Assembly (NCBI GenBank): GCA_019243895.1
Contig: JAFATP010000155.1
Location: 1 to 8,583, forward strand
Length of the DNA: 8,583 nucleotides
DNA from: Alphaproteobacteria bacterium
GTDB lineage: Bacteria > Pseudomonadota > Alphaproteobacteria > Rickettsiales > SXRF01
Reading direction: 5' to 3'
A program made the position numbers and the translations under genes. The notes beneath the pieces are model-generated. The model had not been told where the DNA came from, made no database searches, and was given only the letters and a program-made list of their open reading frames with translations. This document shows, piece by piece, positions 1 through 8,583 of this stretch (the first letter of the stretch is position 1; every line of letters starts with the position of its first letter).

Positions 1-1742
<1,742 letters not shown>

Positions 1743-1748
1743 GGAGCT

Positions 1749-1764
1749 GGGTCTAGATGCTTGG
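1749..1764. repeat. Inverted-repeat arm next to the atpG start
   Basis: The plus strand reads GGGTCTAGATGCTTGG. It pairs with the arm at 1982-1997 with mismatches at the third and tenth positions. It contains the stop codon (1755-1753) of the remnant reading frame and a TCTAGA site. Confidence 0.6.
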
Positions 1765-1964
1765 TTCTAGCAGTTTCTCTGACAAAGAATCACGATTCTG
1801 ACTTTCTGCACTATTGGAAGGAATGAAAATGGCAGAGCGCCGCGTCCGTGCCGTCAGCCCATATGTTTGCCGTTTTGGAAATCGCGGAGAAATCTCATAA
1901 ACCGTCTTTGCTAATCGCATATTCTTCTGCCAGACCATCCGCTCCCCGTAATCTTAATCTTCAC
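1753..1964 (-). pseudogene. Truncated four-helix-bundle protein (23S rRNA intervening-sequence protein family)
   Basis: The minus-strand frame from the ATG at 1938 to the stop at 1753 encodes 61 aa. It contains the family's N-terminal landmarks in the right order and spacing: VWQK (2-5), LAKTVYE (9-15), FPK (20-22), YGLT (26-29), RR (33-34) and IPSN.AE (39-45). From memory the consensus reads about DYRDLIVWQK..LA..VY..T..FPK...YGLTSQ.RRA.VSIPSNIAEG, and complete members are around 115-130 aa. So helices 1 and 2 are largely present and the rest is gone, the frame ending within the inverted-repeat arm. Upstream, DYGER (1953-1939) continues the homology in the same frame but follows a TAA, while GTG-AAG-ATT-AA at 1964 in another frame would supply the usual VKIK start. 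One deleted base would explain this. The conserved IAEG is altered to SAES. The family's exact function is unclear; relatives include the Avd accessory protein of diversity-generating retroelements. Confidence 0.7.
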
Positions 1965-1981
1965 CCTCAGGGCCTAACCCC

Positions 1982-1996
1982 CCAAGCGTCTAGAAC

Positions 1997-1997
<1 letters not shown>
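1982..1997. repeat. Inverted-repeat arm at the atpA stop codon
   Basis: The plus strand reads CCAAGCGTCTAGAACC, the partner of 1749-1764. In the atp transcript (minus strand) it lies immediately after the atpA coding sequence, sharing the final G of the TAG stop. It could pair with the distal arm as 14 base pairs with one U-C and one C-A mismatch. Confidence 0.6.
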
Positions 1998-3526
<1,529 letters not shown>

Positions 3527-3536
3527 ACGCACGTTG

Positions 3537-3541
3537 CTCCT
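3537..3541 (-). promoter_or_regulatory. Ribosome binding site of atpA
   Basis: AGGAG on the minus strand, between the atpH stop (3549-3547) and the atpA start. The spacer is 10 nt to the ATG at 3526 and 4 nt to the alternative GTG at 3532. It is the clearest Shine-Dalgarno motif I found in the operon. Confidence 0.7.
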
Positions 3542-3546
3542 AGAAA

Positions 3547-4101
3547 TTATGCCGCTTGCTTCAGCGCCTTGCCAAGCCGGGTCAGCTTGCCGGAAAGCGA
3601 CGCATCGAGCAGCGTGCTGCCGATCTGCACCTTAAGCCCGCCCAGCAAGCGTTTGTCCACTGAAGTTTCGATCTTCACCTGCTTGCCGGTGGCCTGATGA
3701 AGCGCCTTGGTAATGGCCGAAATCTGCGCCTCTGTCAATGGTTTCGCCGAGATGACCTGCGCCGCCAGCTCTCCGCTTTCGGCGCGCGCCAGTGCGGCGA
3801 AGGCGCCGGCGATCAGCGGCAGCAGATTCAGCCGGTTATTGAGGCTCAGGCGCCGCACGAACTGGCGGGTGAGCGCATGCGCGCCCGCCTTCTGCAACAC
3901 CGCATCCAATGCTTTGGCCTTGATTCCCGCGTCGATCACCGGGCTTTTCACCGCGCGGCGGAACGCGGCGTTTTCTTTCATCCAGGCGGAAAGGGCCTGC
4001 ACGTCCGCCAGCAGCGGCGCAAGCGCATCTTTCTGCCTGCCCAGCGCAAAGAGCGCGCGCGCATACCGTTCGGCGATGAGGGAGGAGGAATCGAAAGCCA
4101 T
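3547..4101 (-). CDS. atpH: F1 ATP synthase subunit delta
   Basis: Delta (the OSCP equivalent) links the top of the F1 head to the peripheral stalk and keeps the stator from turning. It is 184 aa, typical of the family. The all-helical N-terminal domain (about residues 8-108) opens with [12 protein letters not shown] (9-20), the family's hallmark. The C-terminal domain carries [15 protein letters not shown] (148-162) and [11 protein letters not shown] (166-176), matching the delta signature. The ATG at 4101 puts RYA.ALF at the expected distance. No Shine-Dalgarno motif is visible upstream, and the predicted leader is short. It is the first gene of the F1 operon, as usual in alphaproteobacteria, and 20 bp separate its stop from the atpA ATG. 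The priA gene ends 89 bp upstream on the same strand. Confidence 0.95.
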   Translation of the reverse strand: MAFDSSSLIAERYARALFALGRQKDALAPLLADVQALSAWMKENAAFRRAVKSPVIDAGIKAKALDAVLQKAGAHALTRQFVRRLSLNNRLNLLPLIAGAFAALARAESGELAAQVISAKPLTEAQISAITKALHQATGKQVKIETSVDKRLLGGLKVQIGSTLLDASLSGKLTRLGKALKQAA

Positions 4102-4125
4102 AACCGATTTAAAAAAGGGTGCGGT

Positions 4126-4154
4126 AAGCTAGGCAAAAAAGCCGGGGTTGGCAA
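4126..4154 (-). promoter_or_regulatory. Candidate promoter of the F1 ATP synthase operon
   Basis: On the minus strand TTGCCA (4154-4149, 5/6 to the -35 consensus) is followed after exactly 17 nt by TAGCTT (4131-4126, only 3/6 to the -10 consensus). It would start transcription about 18-20 nt before the atpH ATG. It is the best pair in the 89-bp priA-atpH gap, but the -10 is weak. Read-through from priA is possible. Confidence 0.35.
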
Positions 4155-4157
4155 CGT

Positions 4158-4185
4158 AAAAATATGCCCGCAGGGGAATCGGCAT
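4158..4185 (-). terminator. Weak candidate terminator after priA
   Basis: Reading the minus strand just after the priA stop, ATGCC (4185-4181) can pair with GGCAT (4168-4164) across a 12-nt loop, followed by a run of five T (4162-4158). The stem is only 5 bp, so termination may be partial. A competing CCC-TGC-GGG mini-hairpin lies within the loop region. Confidence 0.3.
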
Positions 4186-4190
4186 CCACT

Positions 4191-6170
4191 TTAGAGGAAA
4201 CTATACGGGTCGATATCGATTTTAACGCGTAAGCTCGAAGGCAGTTTGAACGGCGCCAGCCAGTCATGAATCACCTGTTGCAGGTTCACCTGGCGTTCGG
4301 CCTTCACCAGCAGCCGGAAGCGATATTTGCCGCGCAGGCGAAACAGCGGCGCCGGCGCCGGCCCCAGCACGCAGACCTCCTCCATGGCGGGCGCGGCGCG
4401 CGCCAGTTCACGGGCGAGGCGGGACGTCGCCTCTTCCTGCGCCCCTTCGACAATCAGCGACGCCAGGCGAATGAAAGGCGGCATCTGCGCGCATCTGCGC
4501 TCCTCCAGGTCCAGTGCCATAAAAGCGTCCCGGTCGCCGCGCAGGAGCGCCTGCAGCACCGGCTGGCCGGGGTCGAAGCTCTGCAGCAGCACCTGGCCCG
4601 CCACTTCCTCCCGCCCGGCCCGGCCGGAGAGCTGGTGCAGCAGCTGATAGGTGCGCTCGCCCGCGCGCAAATCCCCGCCGCTCAAGCCCAGATCGGCATC
4701 CACCACCCCCACCAGCGCCAGCTTCGCGAAGTGATGCCCCTTGGCGATCATCTGCGTGCCGATCAGCACGTCCACCTCGCCGCGCTCCATCGCCTCGATA
4801 CGCGCCTGCAAGGCGGTATGCGATTCCAGGCTGTCGGAGGCCAGCACGCACAGCCGCGCCTGCGGCAGGAAAGACGCCGCCTCCTCGGCGATGCGCTCCA
4901 CCCCCGGCCCGCACGCATGCAGGCTGCCCTCGGCATGGCAGGCGGGGCAGGCGGCGGGCGGCGGCAGCGCATAGCCGCAATGATGGCATTGCATGCGCTC
5001 GGCAGCGCCGCCCTTATGCAGCACCAGCCACGCCGAGCATTGCGGGCATTGAAAGCGGTGGCCGCAGGCGCGGCACAGCACCAGCGGCGCATAGCCGCGG
5101 CGGTTCAGGAACAGCATGCTCTGATGCCCGCGCGCGAGGGTTTCCGCCAGCGCCGCGCGCAGCGGTTCGGCAATGAACGCGCCGCGCGCCAGCGGGCTGT
5201 GGCGCATGTCGATCATGTGCATGGCGGGGAAGGCGGCGCCGGCGTGCCGAAGATGCAGATGCTGCGCGCCATACCGCCCCGAGAGCACATTGTAATAGGT
5301 TTCCAGCGACGGGGTGGCGGAAACCAGCAGCAGCGGAATCTTTTCCAGCCGCGCCCGCGCCACGCTCATATCGCGCGCATGGTAGATCACCCCTTCTTCC
5401 TGCTTGTAAGAGCCGTCATGCTCCTCATCCACCACGATCAGCGCGAGGCGGCGGAACGGCAGGAACAGCGCCGAGCGTGCGCCCACCACCACCCGCGCCT
5501 GGCCTTGCGCCACCGCGCGCCAGGTGTGCTTGCGCCGCGCCGGGGTCAGGCCCGAATGCCACACATGCGGCTCGGCGCCGAAGCGGGCGGCGAAGCGTGA
5601 CAGCCATTGAATAGAAAGCGAGATTTCCGGCAGCAACACCAGGATTTGCGCCTGGGCGTCTTCCAGCAGGCGGGCAATCAGATCGAAATACACCTCCGTC
5701 TTGCCCGAGCCGGTCACGCCGTCCAGCAGCGTGGCGGAAAAGCCGTGGCCGAGGCGTGCCGCCAGCGCCGCTTCCGCGCGAAGCTGATCCTCGGAGAGTT
5801 CCCGCGCCGTTTCCGCCGCCACCGGCGGCATCGCCGGCGGCAATTCGCGCGCGGATGGAGGTTTCAGCGCCTCCGGCAGCGGCAGCGCCATCTTTAACAC
5901 CGCGCCCCTGGCGGAGCAGGTATACCAGGAAACCCAGTCAATGAACGCGCGCATCTCCCCGGCCATCGGCGGCAGATGCGCATAGTGCTCGATCACGGAT
6001 TTGAGCGCGCCGCCGCCGCGCGTGCCTTCGCCCCACACCACTCCCGCCGTCTCCCGGCTGCCGAACGGCACGCGCACGTAATCCCCCGGCGCAACCGCCA
6101 TCGCTTCGGGCACGGCATAATCAAAGCCGTGAGACAGCGCGCCGGGCAGCAGCACTTCGATCGTTTTCAT
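4191..6170 (-). CDS. priA: Primosomal protein N' (replication restart helicase PriA), short form
   Basis: PriA is a superfamily 2, 3'-to-5' DNA helicase that recognises abandoned forks and reloads the replisome. I take the ATG at 6170 (MKTIEVLLPGALSHGFDYAVP), giving 659 aa; an upstream extension to 6260 would overlap the acyltransferase gene and adds nothing family-like. The 3'-end DNA-binding domain is at about residues 1-100. Then come GVTGSGKT (Walker A, 151-158), DEEH (248-251), SATPSLE (284-290), eight zinc-binding cysteines (366, 369, 375, 378, 395, 398, 408, 411), IGTQMIAKG (470-478) and QLSGRAGR (513-520). The C-terminal domain ends with KIDIDPYSFL. Only about 50 residues separate the first domain from Walker A, so the winged-helix domain found in E. 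coli PriA (732 aa) appears absent. The protein is otherwise intact. The acyltransferase gene ends 38 bp upstream on the same strand; atpH follows. Confidence 0.95.
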   Translation of the reverse strand: MKTIEVLLPGALSHGFDYAVPEAMAVAPGDYVRVPFGSRETAGVVWGEGTRGGGALKSVIEHYAHLPPMAGEMRAFIDWVSWYTCSARGAVLKMALPLPEALKPPSARELPPAMPPVAAETARELSEDQLRAEAALAARLGHGFSATLLDGVTGSGKTEVYFDLIARLLEDAQAQILVLLPEISLSIQWLSRFAARFGAEPHVWHSGLTPARRKHTWRAVAQGQARVVVGARSALFLPFRRLALIVVDEEHDGSYKQEEGVIYHARDMSVARARLEKIPLLLVSATPSLETYYNVLSGRYGAQHLHLRHAGAAFPAMHMIDMRHSPLARGAFIAEPLRAALAETLARGHQSMLFLNRRGYAPLVLCRACGHRFQCPQCSAWLVLHKGGAAERMQCHHCGYALPPPAACPACHAEGSLHACGPGVERIAEEAASFLPQARLCVLASDSLESHTALQARIEAMERGEVDVLIGTQMIAKGHHFAKLALVGVVDADLGLSGGDLRAGERTYQLLHQLSGRAGREEVAGQVLLQSFDPGQPVLQALLRGDRDAFMALDLEERRCAQMPPFIRLASLIVEGAQEEATSRLARELARAAPAMEEVCVLGPAPAPLFRLRGKYRFRLLVKAERQVNLQQVIHDWLAPFKLPSSLRVKIDIDPYSFL

Positions 6171-6208
6171 GCGCTGATTATTCGGGCAGGCGCGCCGAAA
6201 GTCGATGG

Positions 6209-7222
6209 CTAATATCGGAGCCGCCTCGCCAGGCGCAAAAACGGGGCTTCCACGAGGCAATAGGTCACGCAGGCGCAGGCATAGGTGCAGACAACGGTGA
6301 GCAGCGCCAGTTGATAGCCGCCCGCGCCATGACTTTCAAACCAGTCCATCACCAGCACGTGCCACATGTAAAAACTGTAACCGACGATGCCGATCGCGCG
6401 CAACGGCAGGGCCATCGCGATACGGCCCAGCGGCGAACGGGGCAAGAGCGTCATCACCGCCAGCATCGCCGCGAACGTCCAGGCAAGCGGCAGGTGCCAT
6501 TGCCAGGTGGAAAAATCTTCGGGAAATTGCGGGCGGTGCAGCTGGTCAAGCACTCCCCATCCTGCTATCAATAATACGGAAAGCCCGGTCCCCCACAGTC
6601 TGGCGCGGCTCCGTAAACGCAGCAGCGGCGCGCTATGCACGGCATAGCCCATCGCCATGCCCGCCAGGAATATGCCCATATAAAGCGGCACCGGTGAACC
6701 GGAACCGCGCCATCCCGTGACCGGCAGGCGCTCCGCCGGCAACAGCATGCCCGCAAGCAATGATAACACGGCAAGCATGAGCGCGCGGCCGCCGTCGCGG
6801 CCGGAGCAGGAATATGCCATCCATAGCACTACGGGCAGCATGAAGTAGAAAATCATTTCCTGTTTAATGGTCCAGTAAATGCCATCCGACCAGCGCAACG
6901 TGAGATGATTGACCATCCAGCGCATATCCTGCCCTTCCATGATGACCCTCAAGAAGAGAATAGCGGCGTAGAGCGGCATGATGCGCAATATCCGGCGCGC
7001 TATGTAACATGCCGCGCCTCGCCATGACGCGGCTTTCGGCCTGGCATGAAAAGGCTGCACCAGCAAAAACCCGCTCAGGACGAAAAAGATCCATACCCCG
7101 TAGAGGCTCTGATTATCCGCCAAGGAGCCGGCATGGCCAAGCGCCACGAAAAGCGCCGCCATGCCGCGCACGCCGTCCAATGTCCGCAGATGCAAGCCGC
7201 TACTGGTCGGCCGGCTTTGCAT
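6209..7222 (-). CDS. Acyltransferase family 3 (OafA/YrhL-like) integral membrane protein
   Basis: Probable inner-membrane enzyme that transfers an acyl group, often acetyl, to a cell-surface glycan or lipid; the substrate cannot be read from the sequence. With the ATG at 7222 it has 337 aa. The family N-terminus LRTLDGVRGMAALFVALGHAG (residues 12-32) contains the R-x10-H motif (R19, H30). It is followed by GVWIFFVLSGFLL (42-54) and by WTIKQEMIFYFMLP (117-130), corresponding to the conserved W-x-L-x2-E-x2-FY segment. About ten hydrophobic segments follow, ending in the WHVLVMDWF region and a basic C-terminus. The frame extends upstream to an ATG at 7300 and a TTG at 7327, but none of the starts has a Shine-Dalgarno motif, and the extra codons (TTT, CGT, AGT, GGA, ATA) are unlike the gene body, so I prefer 7222. 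It lies between priA and the divergent transaldolase gene, and shows no functional tie to either. Confidence 0.88.
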   Translation of the reverse strand: MQSRPTSSGLHLRTLDGVRGMAALFVALGHAGSLADNQSLYGVWIFFVLSGFLLVQPFHARPKAASWRGAACYIARRILRIMPLYAAILFLRVIMEGQDMRWMVNHLTLRWSDGIYWTIKQEMIFYFMLPVVLWMAYSCSGRDGGRALMLAVLSLLAGMLLPAERLPVTGWRGSGSPVPLYMGIFLAGMAMGYAVHSAPLLRLRSRARLWGTGLSVLLIAGWGVLDQLHRPQFPEDFSTWQWHLPLAWTFAAMLAVMTLLPRSPLGRIAMALPLRAIGIVGYSFYMWHVLVMDWFESHGAGGYQLALLTVVCTYACACVTYCLVEAPFLRLARRLRY

Positions 7223-7313
7223 GTCGGCAAAGCAAGGTAGGCGAAGGAATGATTGCGGTATCCTTCCACTAAAACGAAATGGCGCGAGATTCAGGGACAT
7301 GGCAATGAGTCTA

Positions 7314-7342
7314 TTGCAAAGGATCAATGGGAACGTTATCGT
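7314..7342 (+). promoter_or_regulatory. Candidate promoter of the transaldolase gene
   Basis: TTGCAA (7314-7319, 4/6 to consensus) and TATCGT (7337-7342, 4/6) are spaced by exactly 17 nt. The predicted start near 7349 would leave a leader of about 32 nt before the ATG at 7381. The pair lies in the 158-bp divergent region 7223-7380. I found no comparably good promoter for the acyltransferase. Confidence 0.4.
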
Positions 7343-7346
7343 TACC
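7329..7346 (+). promoter_or_regulatory. Operator-like palindrome overlapping the transaldolase promoter
   Basis: GGGAACGTTATCGTTACC can be read as an imperfect inverted repeat (GG, AACG / CGTT, CC around TTAT), or as a site centred on AACGTT (7332-7337), the CG-centred core typical of LacI/GalR-family operators. It covers the spacer and -10 of the candidate promoter, where a repressor would act. No regulator gene is in the window, so this is a pattern only. Confidence 0.25.
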
Positions 7347-7380
7347 TTTCATCACCCTAGCAGATCGAAGGCGCGTTCCC

Positions 7381-8037
7381 ATGAAATTCTTTGTCGACAC
7401 CGCCGACATCGCCGAAATCCGCTCGCTGGCTGAAACCGGCCTCATCGACGGCGTCACCACCAACCCTTCGCTGGTCGCCAAATCCGGGCGGGATTTCTTC
7501 GACGTGCTGAAAGACATCTGCGATGCCGTCTCCGGCCCCGTTTCGGCGGAGGTGGCGGCGACGGACGCTGAAGGCATGATCCGCGAAGGCGATAAACTCG
7601 CCAAGGTGAGCAAGAATATCGCCGTCAAGCTGCCGATGACGTGGGAGGGTCTGAAAGCCTGCCGCCATTTCGCCGACAAAGGCATCATGACCAACGTCAC
7701 CCTGTGCTTTTCCGCCGCTCAAGCCATCCTCGCCGCCAAGGCCGGCGCCACCTTCGTTTCCCCCTTCATCGGCCGCATCGACGATACCGGCGCCGACGGC
7801 ATGCAGCTGATCCGCGACATCTGCGCTATTTACCGGCAATACCCGGATTTCACCACCCTGGTGCTGGCCGCCAGCATCCGCAGCCCCTTGCACATCACCG
7901 AGGCGGGCAAGGCGGGAGCGCACGTGGCCACCATCCCGCCCGCCGTGCTGAAAAGCCTGGTCAACCATCCGCTGACGGATAAGGGCTTGAGCATTTTCCT
8001 GGCCGACTGGCAGAAGACGGGCCAGAAAATCGCATAA
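7381..8037 (+). CDS. tal: Small transaldolase (TalC/fructose-6-phosphate aldolase-like family)
   Basis: Cytoplasmic Schiff-base (beta/alpha)8-barrel enzyme of the roughly 220-aa transaldolase subfamily, often annotated fsa. It moves a dihydroxyacetone unit between sugar phosphates in the non-oxidative pentose phosphate pathway. The product is 218 aa, full length. Visible motifs are [10 protein letters not shown] with D6, GVTTNPSLV (24-32), and [12 protein letters not shown] (82-93) with the catalytic lysine K83. [11 protein letters not shown] is at 125-135 and LAASIRS at 162-168. The positions that in E. coli FsaA are Gln59 and Tyr131 are here E57 and F129, the transaldolase-like pair, so transaldolase is more likely than fructose-6-phosphate aldolase. 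The ATG at 7381 is chosen by homology; an in-frame ATG at 7327 would add residues unlike the family. GAAGG (7367-7371) lies 9 nt upstream. The DUF484 gene begins 1 bp after the stop. Confidence 0.95.
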   Translation: MKFFVDTADIAEIRSLAETGLIDGVTTNPSLVAKSGRDFFDVLKDICDAVSGPVSAEVAATDAEGMIREGDKLAKVSKNIAVKLPMTWEGLKACRHFADKGIMTNVTLCFSAAQAILAAKAGATFVSPFIGRIDDTGADGMQLIRDICAIYRQYPDFTTLVLAASIRSPLHITEAGKAGAHVATIPPAVLKSLVNHPLTDKGLSIFLADWQKTGQKIA

Positions 8038-8038
8038 T

Positions 8039-8583
8039 ATGCAGGCAGCTTCCATGCTTTCGGCTGAACAGGTTCTGGAATACCTGGAACGGCATCCCGA
8101 TTTCCTGATGCGCCACCCGGGACTGCTGACCATGCTCACGCCGCCGGCGCGGCCCTTGGGCGACACGGTGGTGGACTTCCAGCAATTCCAGGTAAAATCC
8201 CTGCAGGAAAACACCCGGGCCCTGCAAGCGGAGCATGAGGGGCTGGTGGAATTCTGCCGCCATCAGCACTCGGTGCAGGCCGTGGTGCATGACGCGGTGC
8301 TGCAGCTGGTGCAGGCGCGCAATTTGAATCAGCTGCTGGAGGCCATCACCGTGGACCTGCTGGCGCTGTTCGATGTGGATGTGGTGCGGCTGGGACTGGA
8401 ATCCAGCGTCGCCAACCAGTATGAGAATGATTTTTACGCCGAGCATAATTATTCGGGCATCGTGTTCCTGGAAGAAGGTGTGGTGAACGCCGCCCTGCCG
8501 CCGCCGCATCGCGCGGCGCTGGTCGCCGATATTCGGGCGGAAGTCCCGGCGGGCTTCGCCGATGCCTTCGAGCAGATCTTCAC
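8039..8583 (+). CDS. DUF484 family protein, N-terminal 181 codons (gene runs off the window)
   Basis: I translated from the ATG at 8039, 1 bp after the transaldolase stop; the frame is open to the window edge. The N-terminal motif SAEQVLEYLERHPDFLMRHPGLL (residues 8-30) is the helical HPDF..HP.LL signature of DUF484. A probable coiled-coil stretch follows (about 47-72), then the start of a GAF-like domain (about 75 onward: VVHDAVLQLVQARNLNQLLEAI, LLALFDVDVVRLGLES). The biochemical function is unknown; it could be a small-molecule-binding or scaffold protein. A second ATG at 8054 is possible, and neither start has a strong ribosome binding site. The tight spacing suggests cotranscription with the transaldolase. 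In many proteobacteria DUF484 genes sit next to xerC, so a tyrosine recombinase gene may follow beyond the right edge (inference). Confidence 0.88.
   Translation, partial: MQAASMLSAEQVLEYLERHPDFLMRHPGLLTMLTPPARPLGDTVVDFQQFQVKSLQENTRALQAEHEGLVEFCRHQHSVQAVVHDAVLQLVQARNLNQLLEAITVDLLALFDVDVVRLGLESSVANQYENDFYAEHNYSGIVFLEEGVVNAALPPPHRAALVADIRAEVPAGFADAFEQIF

Noticed and set aside
1786..1799. Palindrome AGAATCACGATTCT with two GANTC sites, possible CcrM methylation control
   Set aside because: GANTC occurs repeatedly through the window, including inside genes. The central two bases break the palindrome, and it lies within the remnant coding frame, so nothing singles it out.
4481..4500. Perfect tandem duplication of a 10-bp unit (GCATCTGCGC) inside priA
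   Set aside because: The reading frame continues without a break and the encoded ERRCAQMPPF segment fits the family, so it is probably chance in high-GC coding DNA.
4266..5600. Long plus-strand open frame (444 codons) opposite priA
   Set aside because: Antisense shadow; low-complexity Gln/Arg/His/Ala composition with no recognisable motif, against a PriA frame containing all helicase motifs.
6171..6260. Upstream extension of PriA by 30 residues
   Set aside because: It would overlap the acyltransferase coding region and adds residues unlike the family; the ATG at 6170 gives the expected PriA N-terminus.
7357..8214. Minus-strand open frame of 285 codons opposite the transaldolase
   Set aside because: Gly/Asp-rich shadow frame; the plus-strand transaldolase and DUF484 frames are well supported by family motifs.

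Overview
The window looks like chromosomal DNA of an alphaproteobacterium with fairly high GC. The evidence is the F1 operon order atpH-atpA-atpG-atpD without the Fo genes, an AtpA that begins MDIRPSEIS, and priA, a small transaldolase gene and a DUF484 gene all close to the ATP synthase operon. I cannot place the order or genus. PriA is of the short type (about 659 aa) that I remember from Rickettsiales, but the base composition is not rickettsial.

Layout: the minus strand, read right to left, carries an acyltransferase-3 membrane protein (7222-6209), priA (6170-4191), then the F1 operon: atpH (4101-3547), atpA (3526-1997), a 254-bp spacer, atpG (1742-852) and atpD (849 to the window edge, C-terminus outside). 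The plus strand carries a small transaldolase (7381-8037) and the start of a DUF484 protein (8039 to the window edge). The two transcription units diverge from 7223-7380, where a plausible promoter and operator-like palindrome precede the transaldolase.

The most unusual region is the atpA-atpG spacer. F1 cistrons are normally tightly packed, and here atpH/atpA and atpG/atpD are only 20 and 2 bp apart, yet atpA and atpG are separated by 254 bp. The spacer holds a truncated, probably frameshifted gene for a four-helix-bundle protein of the 23S rRNA intervening-sequence family. It is enclosed by a 16-bp imperfect inverted repeat (14/16) whose arms abut the atpA stop codon and lie 6 bp from the atpG start. 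This looks like a reduced intervening-sequence-type element sitting inside an mRNA rather than an rRNA. In the transcript the arms could pair and close the insert in a stem.

Functionally, the F1 genes encode the catalytic head and stalk of ATP synthase, PriA restarts stalled replication forks, the transaldolase belongs to the non-oxidative pentose phosphate pathway, and the acyltransferase probably modifies a cell-surface glycan or lipid. No tRNA, rRNA, CRISPR array or complete insertion sequence was seen.
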